DNA of 64,000 nucleotides, taken from the NCBI GenBank assembly GCA_024180945.1, contig JAKSGN010000020.1, forward strand, positions 806,001 through 870,000, in the 5' to 3' direction. The notes beneath the pieces are model-generated. The model had not been told where the DNA came from, made no database searches, and worked only from the letters and a program-made list of their open reading frames with translations. Made by a program: the position numbers and the translations under genes. The DNA is from Macrophomina tecta. Taxonomy: Eukaryota; Ascomycota; Dothideomycetes; Botryosphaeriales; Botryosphaeriaceae. Below, piece by piece: positions 47,974-60,051 of this stretch; the stretch's first letter is position 1, and every line of letters starts with the position of its first letter.

Positions 47974-49825
47974 ATGGTCGATGTCTACGACGTCCGCCGG
48001 AGGTGCGCCCAGCAAGCCGCCCTCGCCGAAGCCGCGACACAGGCCCTCTCGCCCCCGCCGCCCCGCCATCAGCAGCAGCATCCGCCGCCGCCTCTGCAGC
48101 AACAGCAGCAGCAGTATCCACATCCCTATCTCCAGCAGCGAGAGCTACAGCAACAGCAACAACAGCAACAACAGCAGCAACAGCAGCAACAGCAGCAACA
48201 GCAGCAACAGCAGCAACAGCAGCAACAGCAGCAACAGCAACAGCAACAACAATACCAACAACAATATCAACAACCGCAACAACAGTACGAACACGAACAG
48301 CGCCCTGCCCACCAACGACAGCGTTCCCGCGGCTATTCGCACAGCTCGCGCCACCAGGAGATCATCACCATTGCCGCCTCCGTTGCCGACCTGACCACCC
48401 CTCTGCGCGCCGACAATTCGTTTCTCAAGATGACGAATGCGACGAGCTCGTACCCGCTGTACATCAAGGGCCTGCCCTACGGCACCGCGTCGCGCTTGCA
48501 GACGCTGGATGTGTGTTTGCCGCGGCCGTTGAGTGAGAGTCCGGCCGACGCCATTTGGGTTGTGTGAGTGATGCCCTTTTTTCTTTTTCTTTTTCTTTTT
48601 TTTTTTTTTTTTTACTTGAAGGCTGTGGGCAGGGCTCGGAGGATGGAGAGGGGTGATGGAGGGGTCTTTTTCCGCTTCCGCTTCCGCTTCCGTGGTGGGG
48701 TGGGCTTTTCTCCGGGTGTCGAGCTTGCCGTGTCTCTGCTTGGCTCGGATCTGGGGACATGTCCGCGGCCAAGCTCGGCTTCGCGGATTTGAGCGCTTCT
48801 GTCCTTGTTTTCCTTGACGTGAATTGGCTGAGTTGAGCTCTTCTCTTTTGGGATTTTTTCCCCTCCCCACAATTGCTTGGTTCAAGCACCAGCTAATCCA
48901 TACCCCCCCTCACAGCTACATCCACGGCGGCGCCTGGCGCGACCCCCTCGTCACCTCCAGCGCCCTCTCCCCCGCCCTGACGCACCTCCTCTCCTCGTCC
49001 TCCTCCGCCTCTGTCTCCTCCTCCTCCGCCTCCGTCTCCAGCTCCTCCTCCTCCTCGCCGCCCACCCGCCCCCTCGCCCACATCGCCGGCTTCGCCTCGC
49101 TCAACTACCGCCTCAGCCCCTACCCGCAGCACCCCACGCACCCCTCCCTCGCTCCGACCACCAGCATCCCCGCCCGCCACGCGGGGCGCAACGTCACGCA
49201 CCCGACCCACGTCGACGACGTTGCCGCCGCCCTGCGCTGGCTGCGCCGCGAATACGGCGTCGGCGGCACCGCGGCCGACGGCGGCAAGGCGCGCGACTGG
49301 GCCGTCGTCGGCCACAGCTGCGGCGCAACGCTGGCGTGGCAGCTGCTGGACGGCTGGCTCGAGAGCGCGGACGAGCGCGACCGCGTCGCCGCGCCGGTCG
49401 GCGTGGTCGGGCTGTGCGGCCTGTACAACCTGCCGCTGCTGGCCGAGAACCACGCCGACGTGGCCGCGTACGAGGAGTTCCTGCAGAGCGCGTTCGGCGG
49501 CGACGAGAGCGTGTGGCTGCGCGCGAGCCCGACGCAGATGGGGGCCAGGTTCGGCCCGGAGAAGTGGAGGGCCGGCCGGGTCGTGGTCTTGGGCGCGAGC
49601 CCGGACGACCAGTTGGTCGAGGGCATGCAGAGGGATGTCATGGTGAGGGCGTTGGAGGAGAGAGGGTGGGTGAGCGGCGAGGGCAGAGATGGGAGGGAGC
49701 TGGTGCTTTTGGAGTTGGAGGGGCTGCATGATGATTGTTGGAAGGAGGGCAAGGGCGTGGCGAAGGCGGTCGAGTGCGTGGTCGGGAGGTTGTTTGGGGT
49801 TGGGAAGGAGGGCGGTTTCTTTTAG
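47974..49825 (+). CDS. BNA7: Kynurenine formamidase (BNA7-type alpha/beta hydrolase)
   Basis: Exons 47974-48563 and 48916-49825, 352-nt intron, 499 aa from the first ATG. The enzyme hydrolyses N-formylkynurenine to kynurenine in tryptophan-to-NAD synthesis. The spliced core reads YPLYIKGLPYGTASRLQTLD, then YIHGGAWRDP (oxyanion motif HGGAW), the nucleophile elbow GHSCGA, SPDDQLV with the likely catalytic Asp, and LEGLHDDCW with the His. The first exon also encodes about 150 residues rich in Gln, including an almost pure Gln tract of about 40 residues, not expected in the family. The Met at 48430 directly precedes the conserved core and would give 347 aa, nearer family length. A Ser-rich insert (about 49005-49060) interrupts the core after HGGAW. 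Confidence 0.85.
48148..48252 (+). repeat. CAG/CAA repeat encoding poly-Gln
   Basis: A dense run of CAG and CAA codons, about 35 in a row, in the first exon of the kynurenine formamidase gene. The mixed codons suggest some stability against slippage. Confidence 0.92.
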
Positions 49826-51801
49826 GTGTAATGTTTACGGCGAAGTGGTTCTTGTGCCAGACGGGGGCTGTGTGAGTTGCGTGTAAACAAACTGTGCAGT
49901 ATCGGATAGATGGCGTCTCTTTGGGTGGTGCGGATCATTGCCTTGCGAAATGCTCCGTCGTACGATGTGTATTTTTTTTTTTTTTTTTTTGGTCCCTCCA
50001 ATACTACATTTTCGTCATGCCCCAAGCGCCCGGATGGATAAGGTGTTGCTGCAGCCAGGTATGCAAAGACAGCACCGCCCATGAACTATCCTTTCGCTAA
50101 CTCTCTCCCAAAAGGAGGCGCGAGATCGAACGAGATGAATTTCACTTGATGGAGGACTGATCCGTCCAGATGACCTGCAGAACGGCTCAGACAATTCCAG
50201 GGCTATCTCCGTACCGAACACTTACCCAAAGATCGCTACGTTCGTGCAGGAGGGCAAGTCAGACGGCCCCTGCTCTATCCATCCAGCCATGAATCCGACC
50301 AAGCTTTGCACTCTCTGGTGTGCAAGGCCTCGCACACTTGTGTCTCGGCCCTCCTCCGTTCACAAGAGCTTCCTGATGTTGTTTCTGGTATTTCCACTTG
50401 TTTCATTCAGAGCCAAGCATCTTTGGCTTTCATTCATGCTGGGACATTCGTTTTTTAGTGGGTATTGAAGGGAGTCATCCCTCATATTTCTCGCGGTGCG
50501 CTGAGCGTGCCTGGCGCCCAGGTAGCAACGACACCCAGTTCTTTTTCATGTCACCGATATGGGGACTCCAAGGGACAGTGCTTGGATTTGCTCTATCTTT
50601 CTCCCACTCATCGCCAGGATCTGCTTGATGCTCCTGGAGGTGCGGACTGGGTGACAGGTCCTCTTTAAGAAGTGCCATTGCCGAGGGAAACGAGGTCTGC
50701 GGAAGGCAATTGCACGTGCAGCTCGTCAGTTGTGTCTTAGGCAACTGAACCACGGGGTGAGTTGTGTACGGGTTGTTTGTGAGCGAGTGCGGGACAGGAG
50801 CCCCTAAGTTCGAGCATGCGATTAGAGGGACAAGAGCGGAACGCTCGCGTGGGCGTCGGGGACCTTTGGAGCACGTGGGTGGGATCGCAGCCGGCTATTC
50901 ATGCAGAAGACGCGCACTACGTTTCCGGTTTTATAAGCTGACTTTTCCTTCTGTCGGAATCTGCCGTGGCAATTTCTGCGCAACTGGCGACAGGACTTCG
51001 CTCCAGATTTTCGATGTCGCCTTCACTTCCCGCGAGCGGCGACGTCTTGCTTCACGTACTCGAATCTTTGCCTTTTCCCCAAGAGCACTGGACACGCTGA
51101 ATTCTATACGGCAGAGGGGTCGGCACCTTTTTTATGTCGCGGGTGCAGGGAGCACACGGCACGTCTGCAACGTCCCCGGCCTTTGTGCAGTGGCATCCAA
51201 GCCCGTCTGAGCATACGGACTGCCTGTTTACAGCAGACTTATTTCTCTGGGATATCAAGCCTGATTCTCCAGCTGATAGTCCTTTCTGGGGCAGCGAAGT
51301 TCTGCGAATCAATGTGCCTATAAGCATAGAGTGGCGTAACACATCTCTCCAAACGCCTGCGGTGCGGGCTTCCAGCGTGCGCACGTCTTGTGGCAGAGGC
51401 GCAATTCCATGATACCAATAGGAGAACTAGCGAGGCTCTCGGTTAACTCAGCAGCAATTCATGGTCTGCTGCACCATCTCCTGAAGCAGCTGAAAGACCC
51501 CCGGCAAATGTTGTCACTTTGAGCGAGGTCGTGGAAGGCTCGTGATACTGGAACACTAGGGGAGGCCGGAAATTTTGGTGACAAATTCCAGCACTGCGGT
51601 AGAATGCCTGTATGCATCACGGCAGAGCATTCCTGTGCCTTTTAGCGGCAAACTCCGAAGGAATGAGGGCGAGATGGGGTTGCTGACGATAAGCAGAGCT
51701 GAGCATGCAACAACGCCAAGCATGTCCCGCAAGCCACTGAGGGGCAGAGCTGAAAACACCAGCAGCCCTTTTACCTGTTCCCAGATCTCTCCGTCCACAC
51801 C
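49826..51801. other. Intergenic region, no supported gene
   Basis: 2 kb with a 19-nt T run (49972-49990). Short open frames without recognisable content lie on both strands. The right end should contain the promoter of the next gene. Confidence 0.6.
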
Positions 51802-53869
51802 ATGGCGGACCCTTTGAGCGTGGCGGCCAGCATAGCCGGTATTGTCAGCTTGGGCATCCAAGTATCTTCTGGTCTGTTCCAGTTCTGCCAGTCCGTTCGC
51901 GATGCGCCGGAGGATTTGGAGACTATCCACAGCGACCTGCTCGCGCTGTGCAAAATCCTGTGAGCGATCGTGAGGTCCGCATGGCGACCTTTTTTTTTTA
52001 TGCTGATGCAAACATTAGTGAAGAAGTCCAAGAGCTCTCAAAGCCGGGAAAGGGCAAACTTCAAGCGGGCACTACTGCGCATGCCGTTCGCGAGTGCGCA
52101 AGGATATTTAATATATTGCAGGCTGAGCTGGAGAAAAGCAGCAAGCAGCTTAAAGTCAAGCAAGGACGCGCCGGCAAATTCATCCTATCGAAGGTGGAAC
52201 GCGTGGGTTACTTTTACCGAAAGTCTGGCCTGGAGAAACTCAGGCAGGATATCCTGCATGCCAAAATGACGCTAATGCTCGCCATCACGGTGGCCGAAGC
52301 GTACGGTCGCTCCAAGTCGGAGAAGGGAATGGATGCCAGGGAGAAGTTCCAGCTTTATGCCACTATTCTCTCTTTGCAAGAGAAGATGAAAGGACAAGAG
52401 AAGAAGTACAAGGTGCACCAAGGAGGGAACCAGCCCACCGGAGACAAAGGTCTTGACCACATCGACTCCGATGGCTCTGCTTTCGGACAGTTCAGCTCTG
52501 GATCATTCTTTGCTCTTACACCCTCCATCCCACCCGTAACTCCTCCCTCTCCAACGCCGAACGTTCCGAAGCCGTTTCAAGACAGCGGAAAACCTGATGA
52601 ACAACCAACATCTGGACAACTACAAGCCTGGATCTCAAAGTTCCACGTAGACTCCTCAAACACTGCCCTCAACTGCGTCGTCGAACCCGTCAACCTCCCC
52701 CCGGACGAGCTGTTCTCATGGGTGAAGAACAAACACCACCGAGACCACGACGACTCGCAGAGAAAGCAACAGCAAGCACCTATCGGTGAAGATGCCTTGC
52801 AGCCGCCGCCGGTCCTGGATGTCCTCGCGGGCCTTGGAAACGGCCCGCGCAGTATGATTCTCTCCCACATCACATCCTTCGGAGGCTCGGCAACCCTCCT
52901 CGCCGTCCAACCGTGTTCACCCTTTTCCATGCCCACGCCGTTCGGTGACATGGAGCTGCAGCCGTTCATGTGGGTTACGCTCGGCGGCGCTACGGCTGCC
53001 CGCGACGATCAATCTAAAGTCGAGTGGGCCAGGAGAGCAGAGGAGGAGGCGAAGAAGAAGATTGAGCATGAGGTAGCCCGGCGAGATAAAGTGGAGAGGG
53101 AGGGGATGATGGTGAAGACGCATGGGGAGGCTGAAGAAGCGAAGAGGATGGCTGAAGAGGAGAAGAAGGCTGAAGAGCGGAGGAAGGCTGAAGAAGAGAG
53201 AATGGAAGCTGAGCTGAGGGGACGCCTGTCCAGGTTCGGTTTTCAGGAAAATCAGGTCATGGCGATGGTCAAGCCGGGGAAAGCGCAGCAGTCAACAGTC
53301 GCCAGTGTCAGCCCGCCGGATGCACACCAGCGCCCTACCTACGTGAAGGTGCACCGCGACCACCTCTCCACAGAGACGCTGGCATACTATGGTCTCCCGT
53401 GGGAGTTTGACAGGGTAAGCTTTGCTCGCTGCGCCTCTTTACTTCCTTGGTAGCTGATGATGGTACGTAGCAGGACAGTGACTACATCATCATCCTCCGC
53501 GAACTTGACCGCCGCGAGACGGACGTCCTTTTCGAGCACACGAAGCGCATTCGCCGTAGCAGGAGAGAAGAGAAAGAACCGCGTTTGCTCATTACTGACT
53601 ATCGCGACCGTCGAGAGCACGAGAATTCGCGGGAGCGGAGGCGGAGAAAGAGCAAGAGTCCGAGGGTTACCGTCGGATTGGGGAGTCGCCAGAGCCACCA
53701 GTGGACGGAGATGGAACAGAGGGAAGAGAAGGAGAAGAGGGAGGATGAAAGAAAGGGTAAGGAGACAGTAGATGAATTCCAGATTGATGGCAGAGAAGCG
53801 GACGAGATGCTCAAGGAGCTTTTTGCGGAGTGGATTGATGAAAGCCCTGCTGTGGAGGAGGTTCGCTAG
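51802..53869 (+). CDS. Protein with fungal STAND/NLR-type N-terminal domain, no NTPase
   Basis: Exons 51802-51959, 52019-53414 and 53474-53869; introns 59 and 59 nt; 649 aa. The start MADPLSVAASIAGIVSLGIQ and the helical segment through LLALCKILLEEVQELSKPGK and ERVGYFYRKSGLEKLRQDI match the N-terminal domain common on fungal STAND (NLR-like) proteins. Instead of NACHT or NB-ARC there is a Pro-rich linker, a globular stretch near ILSHITSFGGSATLLAVQPC, a Lys/Glu-rich coiled coil (about 53025-53230), then YVKVHRDHLSTETLAYYGLP, completed after the third exon by DSDYIIILRELD and LFEHTKRIR. The tail is Arg/Glu-rich. Function unknown; relation to incompatibility or immunity is inference from the N-terminal domain. 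Confidence 0.78.
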
Positions 53870-56721
53870 CGACGGTTTTGCCGTCGCGCATTCAAAAGGG
53901 TCGTTACCGGAAGACCCAGGCAGTATTTCTCCTCCATACCATCTGGAGCTAATATAAATTGCCATACTTTCCATTTGACCTTTTTTTTTTTTTTTTCATC
54001 AATGCTCTCGGGCGTCTTTTATGATGGCGGTGAGCTCCTTTCAATTTCATGGCATTGACTCACACAAAGGGCGCTGCGTAGCGCATGCAAAGATTGGCAT
54101 GGGCGTGGTCAGTCGAAAGCGCAATCGCTCATCATCTGTGGAGCATGGTGTTAGGGAATGTACTCGATCGAGCTCTCGGTTAGCCTGTTTCCCCTATGAG
54201 CAAATGACTGTTTCCTTGAACAGTACGCGGTAAAATAAAGGGACACGGTATGAATACCACACGAGGACGGCAAAGATTTCCAAAATACTCTACTCTTCTC
54301 CGGGATAAAAAAGAAACAGCTCTTCTTGATCTCATCGTCCGGTAAAAGTCAAGCAGCTCAGTGTCACGGTTTAGTCCCAATGGTACTCATCAATACTGAT
54401 ATATTGGCAACCCTTAACCATAGCCACTCAACCAGCACCAAACCGCAACAGTGAGTCATTAGTAGCCTAGATAGCATTACAAATAAAGCCAGAGAACGCA
54501 CGAGTAGCTCAACAGCGATTCGTTTGCATTCTCTTTCTCGACCATACAAGCCTACTTGTCCTTTTCATTCTCACACTCAGGACTGCGGCATCTAAAGTAT
54601 TATTGGTACCCGAAACTTGGGCCGTGCGGTCCGCTAGAGCTCCCGCCGGTGGAGCGAAGTGACTTTGAAGACTTCGCTAACTGGGAGAGACAGTATGGGC
54701 ATAATTTGGTTTACGAAAAAAAAATTTACCAAATAGGAATGTGAGGTCTAAAAAAAGCTTTTTTAAAAAAAAAAGAAGGGGGGGGGGGGGAGACTGTAGC
54801 ATTGCGCAATCGATCGACCTCTATGCAGAAGTTTTGTGGGGCGCTTTTAATGGTGTATGCGGTCCGCCTCTCTGGCACTTAAAGGGTGCATGCTCAAACA
54901 TCGTTTGTGAATGAACCCGGAGCCTCACGTCCACGAAGCCATAGAAAACGCGGCGGGTTGGGTTAATGTACCGCACCTCACACAGAGACAGACACGAACA
55001 TTGCACCTGTAAAGTCATAAAAAGTGCGAAACAAGCCACCTGTCTCCGTCATGAGTGCCACCCAGTCACTTCACGCGTCACGATTAAGGGCGCTGCTTTA
55101 AAGCACCTCTCCTCCATTTTCATCAACGAATGAACAACTGGTGCAGTACAGGAAGCGTAAAGACAGACAGATGAGACAAAACGATGAATTTCCCTTCCAC
55201 TGCCCTGTGCCCTTAAGGTGGTGGCAAATCATGGCACGGAATGCTTTCACCGGGAATTCGAGCGACGCGTTGCCACTGTCTGAAAACGCGCTATTCCTTT
55301 GATCCACACCACCCTGATAACCAGGGAAAAGTGTTGCCAGCCAGCATATGGGCTCAATATATCTTTATCTCCGTATCATACAAGGCCCAAATCCCACCTA
55401 GCGGCTGAAAAGTTGCCAGCCCAAAAAATCGTACACTGGGCGTACAGCCTTCTTTGGAGACGCATTTTTGGACGTTTTGTAACATAATCTGTATTTGATG
55501 TTTGTTTTGAGTGAACAAGGCCGGTAGCTGTGGTAATATATCCGCATTCAAGGCGTTAGCCGCGCCACATCATCTGTCTCCATGTCTCTTCATTTTGAGA
55601 TGCAAAAACCCGAAGCCCTCGAATTGGATGCATTTGGTAGCAACAGATAATCAATACGCATACCGACTATCGCCTTTGGCGCGCACTTGAGCCATGAACA
55701 GAGTTCTGGATAATGGCCCTGTGCTTTCTCCGGGCTGTCGAAATTCGTGCTGCTATTCTGAGCATGCCTCTCCACGGAAAGCTCTCCAACTGTGCTCCAA
55801 TTACCCTGCATGATGCTCTCTGGCAGCTCTCTTGCCTTCGTCTGACCATAAACATGCGCAAAGGCTGAACTCCCCTTCCCTGGGCGGGTACACTTCTGCT
55901 CCCACGGCCGCGTCGCCCAGCTCCGTGCGGGGCAACACGAGTGGTATTCGGCCTGTTGGACAGTCGATCAGCGTAACCAGTGGTCAGGAAAATATACACA
56001 AATGGCGTTCTGAGCCTGTTCGTTGGTGTGAGAAGACGGTTGGAGGCAGAGAGGAGTGGACCATGTTGTTGAGCAAGGGGACACGCCAGCTGTACGGAAC
56101 CAGATGCAGAATGACAAGACCGCGGACCTGTTGACTTTATCAGAGTCTCGCGCGTGGAAGGATAACGTTACGAAAACGCACGAGGTCTAAAATGCGCCGG
56201 AGGCCGTCTGCTGTGACCGCGATCACGCACCGCCTACACCTGGTGGTCCATGAAAGCCCAGGAATCTTCGCCAGTTGCGTGCTACATGGATTTCATACTC
56301 TGAATATAGGATTGGGCACGTTAACGCTCGCCATCGGTTTGTATACGTCACGACCTTGGTAAAAGGCTTCAAACTTAGAGTGACCACATTCCTGGCCCAC
56401 TTTCCAAGCACGAAGGTATTAGCATGCCCAATCACCTTTGCTCAATCCAGCACAAAAGCCGGCTCATCATCTCAATCGTATCTCATTCTCACAGCCACTG
56501 CCGCCATCCATTCCGCCTATTTACCCAACTCTTCTCACCACCCCTACACGCTCTTTTCTTCGCCGCCCACTTTCACACTCCATCTGCCTCCCCGTCGATC
56601 CACTACGACCTCATCCAGCAGGTATAAACGACCAAGCAAAATACTGTACAAGTGTTGTTGTTTGAGAGCGGGGACTGTGTTCCTTTCCTTCCATCTTTTC
56701 CTCCTCCTACCCATCCATCAT

Positions 56722-56741
56722 AAAAAAAAAAAAAAAAAAAA
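56722..56741. repeat. A homopolymer, 20 nt
   Basis: Uninterrupted A run in intergenic DNA. Confidence 0.95.
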
Positions 56742-56911
56742 GCCAGCAGACGAGAATACTCCTCCAAGTCTAATGAGAAAGGATGATGGAGGAGCACGAA
56801 CTGCGCGGCACATCAGATGCGCAATAGTAGTACAAGCCTTGTGAGCAACGAACAAACTTTTTCTCCTTTCCATACAGCACTCACGCCATGAGAGAAAAAT
56901 GCCTGGGCCAA

Positions 56912-56932
56912 AAAAAAAAAAAAAAAAAAAAG
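56912..56932. repeat. A homopolymer, 21 nt
   Basis: Uninterrupted A run just past the TIM44 3' end. Confidence 0.95.
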
Positions 56933-57006
56933 GAGATCAGACGAAAGTTGAGAGAAGCAAATGTTGATCGAGATCCACAGAAGCAGAAAGCCTCAGGAGG
57001 ACACAT

Positions 57007-58715
57007 TTAAATGTAATCCCTCGCGCTCTTCTGCATCTCGATCAACCTCCAGCCCCTCGTCTCCGGGTTGTTCACATCTTCGGGTATCCTTGTAACACCA
57101 ATGGCATAAGTAACCTGCTGCACCTTATCGTCCATACCCGCGGCCAGCTCCCCCGACTTCGCGTTCTTGAAGACGTGCACCTCCTGCGTGCGGCAGGTGA
57201 CGATGAAAACAGGAATCTCGCCAGGGTCGAGCAGGCGAGCGTTGAGGATCTCAACGTTACGAATGTCGAAGATACGGCCGGCGCTCTTCAGGCCGGCGGT
57301 GGTGTACTGCTGCATGAGCGCAGCGTAGACCTGGTACTGGGCGGCGGACAGCCACATCTTGAGGACCTCCGTATCGCCCTTAACGTAGGCGTCTAGCACC
57401 TCGGGGAGGATGTACTCGCGCATCTCGGTCAGGAAGGGCTCGAGCTGAAAGGTCGGGTCCATCTCCTTGAATTTCTTGATGACCATGGCCGTCTCATTCT
57501 CGGCGAAGAAGCCGGCGACGCGGTCCGAGATGCTGCGGGCGGTGGAGATGAGAGGGTTCTCGGATTCGCGGTAATTGGCCTTCATGGCAAAGAGAGACTG
57601 CATCAGTCGGCTGTTCTCACGGAACTCGTTCCACGATGCCTTCCACGCGGCATCCTTGTGAAGGGTGATGTTGGTGCCGGCGCTGGAGACTGATTAGCGT
57701 GCAGGAATCGCTGGAAAGAGTGGATGAACACATACTTAGGGTCCTCCTCCATCTTCTCCGCAACCTTTGGCCTCCCAGACTTGATATCCCTCTCTTCCCT
57801 CTTCTTTCTCCGCTCCTCTTTCTCGACCCAACCGCCGTATCTGGAAGAACTGCCATCATCGATGACATCCTTCACATTTTTGTATGCCTCGGTCTGGCGC
57901 ACCGGCCTCGTAATCTTCTCAATACCACGACCGGTGGCCGACGCACCCTTCCTCAGCACGCGCACCGGCGCGGTATCCCAAGTCCATGCGGCGCTCTGAC
58001 CAATCGCGCTCCCAGTCTTCTTCAACACCGTTGAGGTCGTGGAGCCCGCAGCCTCAGCCGCTGACTTGTATGCCGAGCGTGCGCGCTTGACGTTCTCATT
58101 CTGGGTGAAGTCCTCGACGCCGGCGGCCAACTGCTTGGTGCTCTCGTTCCACTCCTTGGAGGCCTGGAACTCCGTCTTCAGCGTTTCGGTGAAGACCTGC
58201 CATGGGGTCTTGTCGCCGTGGGGGGGCGGCGGCGGCGCATCCTTCTTGTCGTCCTTCTTCTGACTACCGTCCTTTTCTTCGCCCTCGCCCTGCTGTTGCT
58301 CGCCCTCGCCCTCGCCTTCGGCCTTCTTTTTCTCGCCGGTTTCGGAGTTGGCGGTCGAGCTCTTCGTCTTGTCGCCGTCGCTGGCGCGCTCCTTCTCTTC
58401 GGTCGAGGATGTGGGGTCGGCCTTCTTTGCTTCTTGGTTCAGGGCGGACTGGGCGTGGAAGTGGCGGGCGTAGAGAGCGGAGGAGCGGAGGAGAATGTCC
58501 TGCGGCTGGATCTGAGAGCGGAGGAAGGGAAGAGAGGATGGCGACGAAGAGAAAGGTGTAGTTTGAGGGGAGGAGACACGCTGTGACTGTAACACAGCGG
58601 TTGATAACCGGCGACAGGCGGCAGAGCGGCCGTAGGCGGCGGTGGAGGATGAGAGAGACGGGCGAGCGGCACCTCCAACGCGGGCTCCGACGGAGCTGCT
58701 GGCGAACGCCTTCAT
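57007..58715 (-). CDS. TIM44: Mitochondrial import motor adaptor Tim44
   Basis: Minus-strand exons 58715-57736 and 57682-57007, 53-nt intron, 551 aa. Tim44 anchors mtHsp70 to the TIM23 channel on the matrix side of the inner membrane. The N-terminus is a long Ser/Arg/Ala presequence (MKAFASSSVGARVGGAARPS). A Lys/Glu/Gly-rich low-complexity stretch (about 100-165) precedes the conserved TPWQVFTETLKTEFQASKEW. The C-terminal membrane-binding domain is intact: MVIKKFKEMDPTFQLEPFLT, REYILPEVLDAYVKGD, LMQQYTTAGLKSAGRI and RGWRLIEMQKSARDYI at the end. The splice joins PN to AGTNITLHKDAAW, as in the family. It shares a 302-bp divergent promoter with the uS11m gene, another mitochondrial protein. Confidence 0.93.
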
Positions 58716-59017
58716 GCTAGGAGCGCTGAAGAAATAAGGAGATGGGGAGAGAAAGAGTCAGGAGGGCTGGAGTGCCGCGATGGAGGGCGAAAGCGCGGGA
58801 GGAATTGGGCGGGTTGAAGCGTGGCGGGAATTGAGTGAGGTGTTGCCCCAGAAAAGCTCAGTCAGTCTGGCGCTGCCGGCGGAGAAAGCAGGAAGTCACG
58901 AAAGAAAAACTCGGCCGAAGTTCCGCCGGCCCTCTCGACTCGCTCCGAAATCCACCACTCGACCGCGAAAGAGCACCCCATCAACGCCAATTGCCCCGTC
59001 TTCGCCCTCCGACAGCC
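58716..59017. promoter_or_regulatory. Shared divergent promoter region, TIM44 / uS11m
   Basis: 302 bp between opposed start codons of two nuclear genes for mitochondrial proteins. No TATA box seen. Confidence 0.5.
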
Positions 59018-59692
59018 ATGGGCCTCGAGAACATGGCCCCGCGGGCCTTCTCAGCCCTCAGCGGCTCCATATGCCTCTCCTGCCGCGCATCGCAAGCGGC
59101 ACTGTCCCGATCCGCCTTCCTCAACACTACTGCTGCGCCGAAGTCCCTCTTCTCGACCACCGCCCGCCGCGCCGCCGATCGCGGCTTCCCCGACAGCTCG
59201 CTCGCGTCGACGCTCAGCATGGGCCGACGTCCGGCCTCGAACTTCAGCGCATCCGACTTCATGGGCAAGACGTCCGGCCTAGACCTCAAGCCCGGCGAGG
59301 CGTCGATCATGGAGGAGCCGGAGCCGCACCACCTGCACATCACGGCGACCAAGCACAACACGCACCTGACGCTCACCCGGCCCGACCGCAACCCCATCAT
59401 CAGCGTCTCCGCCGGCAACATTGGCTTCCGCAAGGCCGCCCGCAGCACCTACGACGCCGCCTATCAGCTCGCCGCCTTCGTGCTTAGCAACATCCAGGAG
59501 CGCGGTCTGCTGATGGATATCAAGAGGTTGGAGCTCGTCTTCAAGGGATTCGGTGAGGGGAGGGAAGCTGTAAGGAAGGCCATTATGGGGACTGAGGGCA
59601 TGATGATTCGAAACCGCATTGTGAGGGTCACGGACGCTACGAGACTGAAGTTTGGTGGTACTAGGAGCAAGAAGCCGAGACGACTGGGTTAA
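59018..59692 (+). CDS. MRPS18: Mitochondrial small ribosomal subunit protein uS11m
   Basis: Single exon, 224 aa. The N-terminal about 70 residues are a mitochondrial presequence (Ala/Ser/Arg-rich, with LFSTTARRAA). The uS11 fold follows: HHLHITATKHNTHLTLTRPD, ISVSAGNIGFRKAARSTYDA, then YQLAAFVLSNIQERGLLMDI, KRLELVFKGFGEGREAVRKA, and the basic end FGGTRSKKPRRLG. uS11 binds 16S-like rRNA in the platform of the small subunit. The frame is open upstream to 58835, but 59018 gives the presequence directly. It lies head to head with TIM44. Confidence 0.9.
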   Translation: MGLENMAPRAFSALSGSICLSCRASQAALSRSAFLNTTAAPKSLFSTTARRAADRGFPDSSLASTLSMGRRPASNFSASDFMGKTSGLDLKPGEASIMEEPEPHHLHITATKHNTHLTLTRPDRNPIISVSAGNIGFRKAARSTYDAAYQLAAFVLSNIQERGLLMDIKRLELVFKGFGEGREAVRKAIMGTEGMMIRNRIVRVTDATRLKFGGTRSKKPRRLG

Positions 59693-60051
59693 GCATGGTG
59701 TGGGCTGGGGAATACAGAATATGCAAAACGGCTATACGAATGGCTTTGCTAAGATTCGGGAGTACAGTGGGCCTGCTGTACAATACTGACTTCGGCACGG
59801 CGTTGAGGGGAATGGCTGCAAAGCGGAGGATACTGTTGAAGATATGCATAAAATGTCCTATCAAAACGCCACCTATCAAGTCAGAGACCATGCTTGAACG
59901 CTCATTGAGCATACAGATTTCCACCCTCCCCAGACCTATTCTTGGATGCGAGCAGTAGCTGCAATGGTATCAAACTTCTGTGCCCGATGTTAAGAAAATT
60001 CGACAATGCTGGTCCAAGCAGCCGCCAATGCTATGAGGAAATAGAGTCATC
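59693..60051. other. 3' intergenic gap between convergent genes
   Basis: 359 bp separate the stops of the uS11m and DeSI-type genes. No gene is supported; both 3' UTRs should fall here. Confidence 0.5.

Larger units (their letters stand above)
53870..57006. other. Intergenic region, no supported gene
   Basis: 3.1 kb between converging genes. It contains a T run at 53981-53996, a G run near 54779-54790, and A runs at 56722-56741 and 56912-56932. The A run at 56912 lies about 80 nt beyond the TIM44 stop. No coding content was recognised. Confidence 0.6.

Noticed and set aside
48145..48885. Minus-strand open frame with a long Leu run opposite the poly-Gln tract
   Set aside because: CAG/CAA repeats read as Leu (CTG/TTG) on the other strand. 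It crosses the kynurenine formamidase intron and has no domain.
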